A stretch of 64,000 nucleotides of DNA, taken from NCBI RefSeq assembly GCF_014610845.1, contig NZ_JABTCG010000005.1, positions 248,001-312,000 of the forward strand. The letters run 5' to 3'. Each line of letters starts with the position of its first letter. The first letter of the stretch is position 1. The DNA is from Maribacter arenosus (GTDB lineage: Bacteria > Bacteroidota > Bacteroidia > Flavobacteriales > Flavobacteriaceae). Below the pieces are notes generated by a model that was not told where the DNA came from, did no database searches, and was given only the letters and a program-made list of their open reading frames with translations. Below are positions 16,003-23,365 of the stretch, piece by piece. The position numbers were made by a program, and so were the translations under genes.

Positions 16003-17088
16003 ATGAACATTAGACTAAAAATTTATAATATCACCATTTTTTTGTTCATCGGAATGTTGGCCTTTGGACAATCAAAGAACATCGGAATAAAAAATTTTCT
16101 GGACAGTTTAGAACCAAGTGATTTTTCTGGAGCAATCTTAGTTGCATATAATGATAGTATCATTGAAAAGAGAGCATACGGACTAGCAAGCATCGAATTT
16201 GGGATAAAAAACAGAGTAGATACCAAATTCAATATTGCCTCGATTACAAAAATGATAACAGCAGTTGCGACCCTGCAACTATATGAAAAGGGAAAAGTAG
16301 GCCTTAAACGGCCTATAGGGGAATACCTTCCCGACTATCCCAACAAACTGGTCAGGGATTCAGTCACCATTCACCAGCTTTTAACACATACATCCGGAAA
16401 CAATAATGATTTAGATTTTTGGAAAACCAATAATCTCAAATACAAAAATGTATCGGATTTTGCACAACGTTTTGAAAACGATACTTTGTTGTCAAAACCA
16501 GGAACTAAATACGATTACAGTGGGTCAGGTTTTATTATACTTGGTCTCATTATCGAGAAAGTAAGCGGACAGAATTATTATGACTATGTGAGACAAAACA
16601 TTTTCATACCAGCAGAAATGGAAAATACGGGGGAGTTGGAAATCGATTCTGTCGTGGGAAACAAAGCAAGCGGATACACGACTCTTTTTGGAGAAATCAA
16701 TATCCCAAAAAGAAATGAATATTACCTCTCAAAAGCATCGTCCGCAGGATTCCATTATTCGACCGTTGAGGATTTGTTCAAGTTCTCGAAAGCTCTAAGA
16801 AATGGTAAACTCTTAAAGAAAGAAATAACTGAATTAATGTTCGAGCCAAAAGTTAAAGGCTACAACACAAATCTGGGATATGGCATTGACGTCGACCTGA
16901 GGTATAACCAAACAATTCAAGGACATAGTGGAGGTTGGTATGGGGTTCGTGGAGAACTTATGGATTTTATGGAGGATAACTACACGGTCGTCATTTTATC
17001 GAATATGGACGATAACGGAAAGACGGGTGCTTCGATGGTGGCTGATTTTTTTAAAACATTGATTGCGGACAAGCAGAAGGAGAAATAA
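16003..17088 (+). CDS. Serine hydrolase, class C beta-lactamase-like fold
   Basis: The 361-residue protein has a signal peptide (residues 5-23, ending AFGQ). It carries the three penicillin-recognising motifs: S-x-x-K in IASITKM (about 80-86), Y-x-S in DYSGSG (about 170-175), and a H-x-G variant in QGHSGGWYG (about 306-314) in place of K-T/S-G. This set is typical of the broad beta-lactamase/D-aminopeptidase/esterase family (Pfam Beta-lactamase) rather than proof of drug resistance. It acts in the periplasm or at the surface; substrate unknown. The stop lies 3 bp before site R10. Confidence 0.85.
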   Translation: MNIRLKIYNITIFLFIGMLAFGQSKNIGIKNFLDSLEPSDFSGAILVAYNDSIIEKRAYGLASIEFGIKNRVDTKFNIASITKMITAVATLQLYEKGKVGLKRPIGEYLPDYPNKLVRDSVTIHQLLTHTSGNNNDLDFWKTNNLKYKNVSDFAQRFENDTLLSKPGTKYDYSGSGFIILGLIIEKVSGQNYYDYVRQNIFIPAEMENTGELEIDSVVGNKASGYTTLFGEINIPKRNEYYLSKASSAGFHYSTVEDLFKFSKALRNGKLLKKEITELMFEPKVKGYNTNLGYGIDVDLRYNQTIQGHSGGWYGVRGELMDFMEDNYTVVILSNMDDNGKTGASMVADFFKTLIADKQKEK

Positions 17089-17091
17089 TGT

Positions 17092-17152
17092 GGCATAACA
17101 AAATCTCCTATGAAAAGCCTTAGTCCAGTTTTAAAAGTTCAAATAAACGATG
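17092..17152 (+). repeat. Full-length site R10
   Basis: Begins GGCATAACAAAATC, then CTATGAAAAGCCTTAGTCC, with a perfect core at 17134-17152. Confidence 0.9.
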
Positions 17153-17295
17153 AATTCTATCTAGACCAAACCTTTACTAGAGTGGTTCAAGCTAAAAAGG
17201 CTACTAAAAATGAAATCAAGTTTTACAATAACAAAAGATTACATTTATCTTTAGATTATAAAACAACTAATTACGTTCGCCAAAATGCCACTTAA
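17149..17295 (+). pseudogene. C-terminal fragment of an IS3-family transposase
   Basis: From the last codon of site R10 the frame reads DEFYLDQTFTRVVQAKKATK, then IKFYNNKRLHLSLDYKTTNY and stops at 17295. This is the C-terminal end of an IS3-group OrfB (DDE transposase), where FYNNKRLH-x-SL-x-YKT is the conserved tail. Everything upstream, including the catalytic DDE residues, is missing: coding starts exactly at the core. The rest of the IS is not in the window. A gene fragment packaged as a cassette, or a recombination scar. Confidence 0.75.
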
Positions 17296-17375
17296 AAACA
17301 GGTATTAATCTGTAGCCGTATTTTAGGACGTGACATGCTGAAAATAATCTTTCATAATAATTATCTTAGCCGAAT

Positions 17376-18503
17376 ATGAGAACTGAAATCAATATTGATG
17401 CTAATATGCTTACTTGGGCTGTTTCCCGAGCAGGCTTTGATTTGGCGGAGTTCACTGAAAAAGTTCCCAATCTTGAAAAGTGGATTAATGGAGAAAAAAA
17501 ACCAACCGTAAAACAACTTGAGGCTTTTTCTAAAAAAGTTCACCTGCCCTTTGGCTATTTGTTTCTTCATGAGCCACCGATCGAAAACATTCCTATTCCA
17601 TTTTTTAGAACAAATGGGAACCAAGATGAAAAAGTTAGTTTAAATGTTTATGATACAATTTTATTAATTCAACAAAGACAAGATTGGCTTCGTGATTATT
17701 TAAAAGATAACGAATTTGAAAACCTTCCATTTGTTGGAAAATATAAAGGTAATACTAATGTTACTGCGATAGTCAACGATATACGCAAAACTCTTGGATT
17801 ATCTGAAAATTGGGCTAGTCAACTAGGAACTTGGGAAGAAGCACAAAATCATTTAGTTGAAATCATCGAAGACAAGGGAATCATAACTGTCTTTAATGGT
17901 GTTGTTGAAAACAATGGTTACAGAAAAATACCAGTTGATGAATGTAGAGGATTCGTTTTAGTCGATGATATTGCACCATTTATGTTTATTAATAATGCAG
18001 ATTCTAAATCTGCGCAAATGTTTACAATTGTCCATGAATTGGCGCATATATGGACAGGACACAGCGCAGGATTTGACTTTCGAAAACTTCAACCAGCTGA
18101 TGACCCAATTGAAATTCTTTGTGATCAAGTTGCAGCTGAATTTCTTGTTCCTGAAAAGACTTTCAATGAAAAATGGATTAACAATCCAAATATTAGGAGT
18201 GCATCTCGATATTTCAAAGTAAGTGAAATAGTGATTGCTAGAAGAGCATTGGACACAGGAAAATTAACAAAAACTGAATTCTTTGAATTCTACAACGAGT
18301 ATCTAAATAGAGAATTCAGAAAGAAAGAAAATCAACCCTCTGGTGGGAACTTCTACGCTACTACTCGTAAACGATTAAGTGTGACTTTTGCTTCTCATAT
18401 AAATAATGCAGTAAAGACTGGTCAACTATTATATAGAGATGCCTATAAACTAACTAGTTTAAAAGGAGATACTTTTCAAACCTTTTTCTCTAAACATATA
18501 TAG
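17376..18503 (+). CDS. ImmA/IrrE-type metallopeptidase with N-terminal HTH-like region
   Basis: The 375-residue protein starts with an XRE-like region (about 8-65: WAVSRAGFDLAEF...WINGEKKPTVKQLEAFSKKVHLPFGYLFL). An ImmA/IrrE peptidase domain follows (about 150-270), with the zinc motif IVHELAHIWTGH (about 213-224) and a third ligand in CDQVAAEFLVP (about 249-259). This fusion is common as the antitoxin/regulator partner of DUF4411 PIN proteins, and such a gene follows after 5 bp. The pair is a probable type II toxin-antitoxin module. A typical integron-cassette cargo. Confidence 0.88.
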   Translation: MRTEINIDANMLTWAVSRAGFDLAEFTEKVPNLEKWINGEKKPTVKQLEAFSKKVHLPFGYLFLHEPPIENIPIPFFRTNGNQDEKVSLNVYDTILLIQQRQDWLRDYLKDNEFENLPFVGKYKGNTNVTAIVNDIRKTLGLSENWASQLGTWEEAQNHLVEIIEDKGIITVFNGVVENNGYRKIPVDECRGFVLVDDIAPFMFINNADSKSAQMFTIVHELAHIWTGHSAGFDFRKLQPADDPIEILCDQVAAEFLVPEKTFNEKWINNPNIRSASRYFKVSEIVIARRALDTGKLTKTEFFEFYNEYLNREFRKKENQPSGGNFYATTRKRLSVTFASHINNAVKTGQLLYRDAYKLTSLKGDTFQTFFSKHI

Positions 18504-18508
18504 TTTGT

Positions 18509-19009
18509 ATGACAGTTTATGTAGTAGATAGTAATTTCTTTATTCAAGCTCATAGAGTGAACTATCCGCTAGATATTGCTTATAGCTTTTGGAACAAAGT
18601 AAAGGAATTAGCTGAAACTGGTAGAATTATCAGTATTGATAAAGTAAAAGCTGAACTATATGATAAAAATGACGATCTAGAAGCTTGGTGTAAAGCTAAC
18701 TTGCCAGAAGACTTTTTCAAATCCACAGATGAAGTTATGACTGAATATGGAAGAGTTACTTCTTGGGCAATTTCATTGAATCATCATTATTTGCCAAATG
18801 CACTAAATGAGTTTCTTGATGCTGATGAAGCAGATGCTTTTCTTGTTGCTTACTCATTAGCAGACAAAGACAATAGAGTCCTTGTTACACAAGAAAAAAG
18901 TCAGCCAACTCGTAAGAATAAAATTAAAATTCCTGAAGCTTGCAATCCAATTGATGTTCGCTTTTTAAATACAATTGAAATGTTTAGAGAGCTTGGTGAG
19001 ACATTTTAG
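18509..19009 (+). CDS. PIN-domain protein (DUF4411), probable toxin
   Basis: The 166-residue protein begins with YVVDSNFFIQA, the first Asp motif of PIN ribonucleases, followed by DKVKAELYD (about 44-52) and FLDADEADAFLVAYSL (about 108-123), which carry further acidic residues. The layout fits DUF4411. PIN toxins cleave RNA using Mg2+ held by these acidic residues. It follows the ImmA/IrrE gene by 5 bp and ends 11 bp before site R11. I infer that the upstream protein neutralises it. Confidence 0.85.
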   Translation: MTVYVVDSNFFIQAHRVNYPLDIAYSFWNKVKELAETGRIISIDKVKAELYDKNDDLEAWCKANLPEDFFKSTDEVMTEYGRVTSWAISLNHHYLPNALNEFLDADEADAFLVAYSLADKDNRVLVTQEKSQPTRKNKIKIPEACNPIDVRFLNTIEMFRELGETF

Positions 19010-19020
19010 AAAAGCTCGTA

Positions 19021-19082
19021 CGCACAACGACGTGTCCCATGAAAAGCTCTCGTCCAGTTCTCTAAAGTTCAAATAAAGGATG
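19021..19082 (+). repeat. Full-length site R11
   Basis: Starts CGCACAACGACGTG, then CATGAAAAGCTCTCGTCC, with a perfect core at 19064-19082 whose ATG starts the next gene. Confidence 0.9.
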
Positions 19083-19397
19083 AGTAATCAATTCGATACC
19101 CAGGTTCAAAGAAATTTGCTTGGGAAACAGTTGGAAAAGGAAGGTAGAGTATTAGAAGCTAAGGCTCTTTACGAAGCAAACATCTGTGAGAATTTCGAAG
19201 GTAGCTTCCCTTATAGAAGATTGGCAGTTCTTTATCGCAAGAGAAAGTTGTTGACTGACGAAATACGAGTTCTAGAAAAAGCCGTCTACGTTTTTGAATC
19301 ACTAATTACAACAGGGAGAAGTGATGTTCAACCAAAATTGAAAGAGTTCAAAGAAGGTTTAATAAAGGCAAGGGGAAAAATGTCAAAGTTCAAATAA
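19080..19397 (+). CDS. TPR-like helical protein
   Basis: The 105-residue protein has no signal peptide and is all-helical. Residues about 11-33 (LLGKQLEKEGRVLEAKALYE) and 40-68 (FPYRRLAVLYRKRKLLTDEIRVLEKAV) have the W/L-G-Y-A-P-like spacing of tetratricopeptide repeats. It starts at the ATG of R11 and its last codons (KFK and TAA) lie in R12, so it fills its cassette exactly. Probably a protein-binding adaptor; partner unknown. Confidence 0.75.
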   Translation: MSNQFDTQVQRNLLGKQLEKEGRVLEAKALYEANICENFEGSFPYRRLAVLYRKRKLLTDEIRVLEKAVYVFESLITTGRSDVQPKLKEFKEGLIKARGKMSKFK

Positions 19398-19403
19398 AGG
19401 ATG
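19385..19403 (+). repeat. Core site R12 (stop and start of neighbouring genes)
   Basis: Perfect core AAAGTTCAAATAAAGGATG. The upstream gene stops at TAA 19395-19397 and the next begins at ATG 19401, 3 bp later. Confidence 0.92.
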
Positions 19404-19889
19404 AAAAACAATGTGATTTTAAAAAAATATTCAATAAACAAACTGGTAACAGGTTTATTATTGTTTGGGTTTGTAGTTACAGGATTTTTAGATTTACTCG
19501 TGAATAGACAATCTTCTTACTCTTCAATAATGGGGATGGATACCATTAGAGTTTATTTCTATACATTCTTTTTACTGGTAATAGGTTGTTGGCTTCTTTA
19601 TAATAAATGGTTTGTAGGTATAGGTTTTATAAGTTTAGCGACATTTAGCTCATATTTTACTGAATACATTTCTATCCATAATTATTTTGCATCAATAGCG
19701 ATATATATTGGGGTAATTATAGATATTATTACACGAAAGAAAAAGAAATGGTTAGTTCCCCTGATTATTATTGGAATATTACAAGGGATTGCATTTCAGA
19801 CTGGTTGGTTTGGTTATTATATGGTTGGAATTATGGAATTTTCAGCACTTTGTGTAGGTTCTGCTTTTATCATAAAGACAATTGAATAA
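19401..19889 (+). CDS. Multi-span membrane protein, function unknown
   Basis: The 162-residue protein has about five hydrophobic segments (about 13-32, 47-66, 70-88, 95-112, 117-135, with a further one near the C-terminus) and a short KKKKK turn near residue 114. It has no motif I recognise. The start is the ATG of R12, 3 bp after the previous stop, so it may be translated by coupling. Confidence 0.65.
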   Translation: MKNNVILKKYSINKLVTGLLLFGFVVTGFLDLLVNRQSSYSSIMGMDTIRVYFYTFFLLVIGCWLLYNKWFVGIGFISLATFSSYFTEYISIHNYFASIAIYIGVIIDIITRKKKKWLVPLIIIGILQGIAFQTGWFGYYMVGIMEFSALCVGSAFIIKTIE

Positions 19890-19909
19890 TGTTTAGACAA
19901 CAACAGGTA

Positions 19910-19927
19910 AAAGTTCAAATAAAGGAT
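19910..19927 (+). repeat. Core site R13
   Basis: Perfect core AAAGTTCAAATAAAGGAT. The 20 bp between the previous stop and this core contain only a GACAAC-like trace of a left extension. Confidence 0.9.
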
Positions 19928-19944
19928 AGATATTCGAGGACAAA

Positions 19945-20697
19945 ATGAATAACAATTATAAAGTTGGGGATTTAATTTATGATGCGAATATTTATGATGG
20001 GATGAACACCGACCTTGCCGATTTGCAATTTTACAAGCGGTGGATGCCAAAAAATAAGGATGCGCGCATACTTGAGCTTTGCTGTGGCACAGGCAGACTT
20101 ACACTGCCAATTGCAAAGGATGGATATGATATTATTGGGATAGATCACACTTCTTCAATGCTTGAACAAGCAAGAGCAAAAGCTTCCGAAGGAGGATTGG
20201 AGGTTGAGTTTATTGAAGCGGATATTAGAACTTTGGATTTGCCGGAAAAATACGACCTTGTTTTCATTCCTTTTAATTCAATACATCATTTATATAAAAA
20301 TGAAGATTTATTCAAGGCATTAAACGTTGTGAAAAAACATCTCAAAAAAGGAGGTTTATTTCTGTTGGATTGCTTTAATCCGAATATTCAATTTATTGTT
20401 GATGGTGAAAAAGAACAAAAAGAAATTGCTAAATATACCACCAAAGATGGAAGGGAAGTATTGATAAAGCAAACAATGCGATATGAAAATAAAACCCAGA
20501 TCAATCGCATAGATTGGCATTATTTTATAAATGGTGAGTTTGATTCTATTCAAAATTTGGATATGAGACTATTTTTTCCTCAAGAATTGGATTCATACCT
20601 AGAAAGGAATGGTTTTAATATTATTCATAAGTTTGGAGGTTTTGAAGAAGAAGTATTTAATGACAAATCGGAAAAACAGATATTTGTTTGTCAGTAG
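19945..20697 (+). CDS. Class I SAM-dependent methyltransferase
   Basis: The 250-residue protein has the Rossmann methyltransferase motifs in order. Motif I is ILELCCGTGRLTLP (about 43-56), motif II is IIGIDHTS (about 65-72), and an acidic FIEADIRTLDLP lies at 90-101. Motif IV is YDLVFIPFNSIHHL (about 104-117) and motif V-VI is LKKGGLFLLDCFNP (about 133-146). CCG rather than DxGCG in motif I is seen in several small-molecule methyltransferases. Substrate unknown. It fills the cassette between R13 and R14. Confidence 0.9.
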   Translation: MNNNYKVGDLIYDANIYDGMNTDLADLQFYKRWMPKNKDARILELCCGTGRLTLPIAKDGYDIIGIDHTSSMLEQARAKASEGGLEVEFIEADIRTLDLPEKYDLVFIPFNSIHHLYKNEDLFKALNVVKKHLKKGGLFLLDCFNPNIQFIVDGEKEQKEIAKYTTKDGREVLIKQTMRYENKTQINRIDWHYFINGEFDSIQNLDMRLFFPQELDSYLERNGFNIIHKFGGFEEEVFNDKSEKQIFVCQ

Positions 20698-20702
20698 TTA
20701 CC

Positions 20703-20721
20703 AAAGTTCAAATAAAGGATG
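20703..20721 (+). repeat. Core site R14
   Basis: Perfect core AAAGTTCAAATAAAGGATG, 5 bp after the methyltransferase stop. Confidence 0.9.
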
Positions 20722-20787
20722 CAACCTTTCATCGGATTCATGCCAATGATTGGCATATAAAGATGTATTATACACGTATATAAACAA

Positions 20788-20795
20788 GTTGGGCA
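20788..20795 (+). repeat. R'-like box GTTGGGCA, partner of 21648-21655
   Basis: GTTGGGC fits the integron R' consensus GTTRRRY exactly and is the perfect complement of GCCCAAC (21649-21655), an exact RYYYAAC, at the other end of the cassette. Confidence 0.6.
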
Positions 20796-20848
20796 TAATT
20801 CTGATGCAACCTTTAACTACAAACTGTATCTATAGAAAAAGAAAGTAA

Positions 20849-21640
20849 ATGAACAGATTTTATTTATTGATAAGTTTTGTTGCATTACTATCTGCTTGCG
20901 ATAATGAAAATGACAATATTGATAGTTTTATTTCTACAGATATTGAGTTTATGCCAATAGAGAGATATGAAAATTCAAGTTTATCAAATATAGCTGAGAC
21001 TCCATCATTAAAGCTTCGTATAAATACAACGCAAAGATATCATTGTGGTAACTATAGAATATTAACATCTCAATCTGTATCAGATAATGAATTAACCATA
21101 AAATTTGAAGAAATACAGGAACCAATTTTATGCCTTTTGAATGGAGGCCCTGCGACTTCATACATTGATATTCCTGAAGATATAAATAAATTGGTATTTA
21201 TAAATGGAGAAATTATTGACGCCTATAATATAGAAATAGATAATGAGGTCGTTTCTATTTCGGTTATAATAAACAATTTTACCTCTTCTCTATATAGTAA
21301 AACATTTAGATACCCTGAAAACACGTTTGCATACGTCGGAGGAACAAATACTGATAACACGCATATTCATGATGATTTTTTGAATATACTCATTAACAAT
21401 CCTTTATTTACAGAATATGAATTTGATGGAGAAGGTCGAATACCATATCAAGTAATTTCAGATGGTCATTGGGTAAATATGCCCTCGAGGTTTTTTAAAT
21501 ACAATAATGTATCTGACTTTGATGTAGCAGGGCAATTATTAATTGATTTCGCAACAGAAAATATCATTCCTAATGATGGTGTTTCGTTTTCACTAACGAA
21601 CTGGAATAATAGAACATATTATAGTTGGCAATTTGATTAA
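20849..21640 (+). CDS. Lipoprotein of unknown function
   Basis: The 263-residue protein has a lipobox (FVALLSAC, Cys 17) followed by DNENDN, the acidic tag of surface-exposed Bacteroidota lipoproteins. The mature part is beta-rich with three Cys residues and no recognised domain. A GTNTDNTHIHDDF segment and a closing SLTNWNNRTYYSWQF segment are its most distinctive parts. It lies between two exactly complementary boxes and so keeps the layout of a classical integron cassette. Confidence 0.65.
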   Translation: MNRFYLLISFVALLSACDNENDNIDSFISTDIEFMPIERYENSSLSNIAETPSLKLRINTTQRYHCGNYRILTSQSVSDNELTIKFEEIQEPILCLLNGGPATSYIDIPEDINKLVFINGEIIDAYNIEIDNEVVSISVIINNFTSSLYSKTFRYPENTFAYVGGTNTDNTHIHDDFLNILINNPLFTEYEFDGEGRIPYQVISDGHWVNMPSRFFKYNNVSDFDVAGQLLIDFATENIIPNDGVSFSLTNWNNRTYYSWQFD

Positions 21641-21648
21641 AAAACTCT

Positions 21649-21708
21649 GCCCAACAATGTGCCCTATGAAAAGCACTAGCCCAGCTCACCAAAGTTCAAA
21701 TAAACGAT
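21649..21708 (+). repeat. Full-length site R15
   Basis: Begins GCCCAACAATGTG, then CTATGAAAAGCACTAGCCC, with a perfect core at 21691-21708. Confidence 0.9.
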
Positions 21709-21733
21709 TCTTAAAATGAATGTTAATACCTAA

Positions 21734-23269
21734 ATGATGAGAACAATAATTTTAGCCACCATAGTTCTTTTTCAATTATGTTCTTTGACAGGACAGACAT
21801 CTTTAAAAGAAATAAACCTAGAAAAAGGAGCGTATAATGTAGGTTTCAAACATTATACAATGGTCGATAGCACAAGACTTTATCGCATTGAAAATAACTT
21901 TGATAATCAACTCGTAAATAGACCGATTCCCATTAGTATATGGTTTCCGGCTACCACTGAAAACAGCAACTCTGAACAATTAACAGTTTTAGACTATTTG
22001 GAGATTTTAAAGGAAGAGGAAGAATCGAAAAACTTGCCAAACGAGTTATTGTTAGATTGGTTTCCTCAATTGGGGGATACTCCGCAAAATAGAGCCCATT
22101 TGTCTGAAACAGTAAATGCTATGTCGAATGCCAATTTTTCAGAAGAAAAATTTCCGGTCATAGTTTATGCACCAAGCTATCAAGCCTCATCAATTGAAAA
22201 TTTTGCACTGTTCGAATATTTGGCAAGTAATGGTTACGTGGTGATATCAAGTCCATCAAGAGGAACAGATACAAGATGGTTAGAAGGAGGAACTACAAAA
22301 GATATGGAAACACAATTTAGGGATGTAGAATTTCTTTTAAAAGAAATTCAGAAATACGAATATATAGACTTAGATAGAATAGCACTCATGGGCTTTAGTT
22401 TTGGTGGACTATCCAATGCCATAACGGTTATGAAAAATAAGAACATAAGTGCATTAGTGAGCCTGGATGGAACTGACAGATATAATTACCCTGTACTTGA
22501 AAAATCACCTTACTTTGACTTAGATAGGTTGAATGTTCCTTATATCCATTTTGCTCAAAAAGATATACCGGAAGAAGTGCTAACGAGGGATAACATACCT
22601 GCTGAATTGAATTCTAAATTCCAACTGTACGATTCTTTAGAATATAGCAATGCCTACAGTTATAAATTCCACGACTTAACACATTCTCATTTTGGTACTA
22701 TTGGTGTTTTATTCTCATATAGAGACAAAAGACAGGACAAAAGTGATGCTGAAATTATGTCGTCCTACAAATTACTATCTCAACACACCTTACAATTTTT
22801 AAATGCTACCTTAAAAAATGAGGAGAGCGCAAAGGAATTTATTGAAAACAGCCTTGAAAAAAACGGTATTTCGAAAAACCTGGTTTCGAAAAAAATAAAA
22901 AAATCACTTACAAAAGAGTTTGATTATAATGACTTCAAGGATTTGGCACTCAATCAGGGTCATCGAGATTTAATCCCCTTATACGAAAATACAGTAGCAA
23001 AACATCCAACACTTAAGCTTGAAGAGGGTATGCTAAACAACCTAGGCATTCGATTATCATTTAACGCTGGAAAGTTGGAGCAAGGTATAAATGTATTTTT
23101 ATTAGCTATTCATATCTATCCAAAATCGGCTAACTTATATGATAGTTTGGCCCTAGCTTATTTTTATAATCAAGATGATAAAAATGCTATTGCTAACTTT
23201 AAGAAGTCATTAGAGTTAAATCCCGAAAATAAGCATGCAATTGATAAACTTAAACAATTGAGAGAATAA
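21734..23269 (+). CDS. Alpha/beta hydrolase (dienelactone-hydrolase-like) with C-terminal TPR
   Basis: The 511-residue protein has a signal peptide (residues 4-20, ending LTGQ). The hydrolase part (about 50-360) has the nucleophile elbow MGFSFGG (about 219-225) and a late His in HDLTHSHFG (about 315-323). Overall it resembles the platelet-activating-factor acetylhydrolase/dienelactone hydrolase group. The C-terminal 110 residues are TPR-like: NLYDSLALAYFYNQDDKNAI...FKKSLELNPENKHAI. It is probably a periplasmic esterase with unknown substrate. It is the last gene of the array, stopping 11 bp before the R16 remnant. Confidence 0.8.
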   Translation: MMRTIILATIVLFQLCSLTGQTSLKEINLEKGAYNVGFKHYTMVDSTRLYRIENNFDNQLVNRPIPISIWFPATTENSNSEQLTVLDYLEILKEEEESKNLPNELLLDWFPQLGDTPQNRAHLSETVNAMSNANFSEEKFPVIVYAPSYQASSIENFALFEYLASNGYVVISSPSRGTDTRWLEGGTTKDMETQFRDVEFLLKEIQKYEYIDLDRIALMGFSFGGLSNAITVMKNKNISALVSLDGTDRYNYPVLEKSPYFDLDRLNVPYIHFAQKDIPEEVLTRDNIPAELNSKFQLYDSLEYSNAYSYKFHDLTHSHFGTIGVLFSYRDKRQDKSDAEIMSSYKLLSQHTLQFLNATLKNEESAKEFIENSLEKNGISKNLVSKKIKKSLTKEFDYNDFKDLALNQGHRDLIPLYENTVAKHPTLKLEEGMLNNLGIRLSFNAGKLEQGINVFLLAIHIYPKSANLYDSLALAYFYNQDDKNAIANFKKSLELNPENKHAIDKLKQLRE

Positions 23270-23279
23270 AACATCTAGT

Positions 23280-23322
23280 AAAAAAGCCTCAGTTCAGTTT
23301 TCTAAAGTTCAAATAAAGGATG
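23280..23322 (+). repeat. Site R16, last of the array
   Basis: Partial left extension (AAAGCCTCAGTTCAGTTTTC) and a perfect core at 23304-23322. Confidence 0.88.
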
Positions 23323-23329
23323 ATTTAAA

Positions 23330-23365
23330 GTGGCACTGTTTGACCCAAATAGGTGGCATTATGGT
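23330..23365 (+). mobile_element. IS21-like terminal repeat remnant
   Basis: GTGGCACTGTTTGACCC and then AGGTGGCATTATGG resemble the tandem GTGGCA-type repeats at the ends of IS21-family elements. No transposase (IstA/IstB) is nearby, so only the tip remains. Assigned from memory of such ends. Confidence 0.4.

Larger units (their letters stand above)
8453..23322 (+). mobile_element. Integron-like cassette array with 17 non-canonical core sites
   Basis: The sequence shows 17 copies of AAAGTTCAAATAAASGAT(G), all in one orientation, delimiting 16 segments of about 0.19-2.1 kb. Each segment usually holds one or two + strand genes that nearly fill it. R1, R3, R5, R8, R10, R11 and R15 carry a left extension: YAACAATGTNYCCTATGAAA, then AGCMCTAGTCCAGTTCTC, just before the core; R16 has a partial one. 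The other nine have only the core. Cargo genes are unrelated in function. Integron arrays look like this, but here the site lacks the inverted L/R arms of attC and no tyrosine integrase is present. The serine recombinase at 5460-6119 is the nearest candidate enzyme. The array as a repeat structure is certain; its mechanism is inference. Confidence 0.85.

Noticed and set aside
16003-17088. Antibiotic-resistance beta-lactamase
   Set aside because: The third motif is HSG rather than KTG and the sequence fits the general serine-hydrolase family, so resistance cannot be claimed.
8453-23322. CRISPR array
   Set aside because: The repeats lie 0.2-2.1 kb apart and the spaces hold full genes; there are no short unique spacers and no cas genes.
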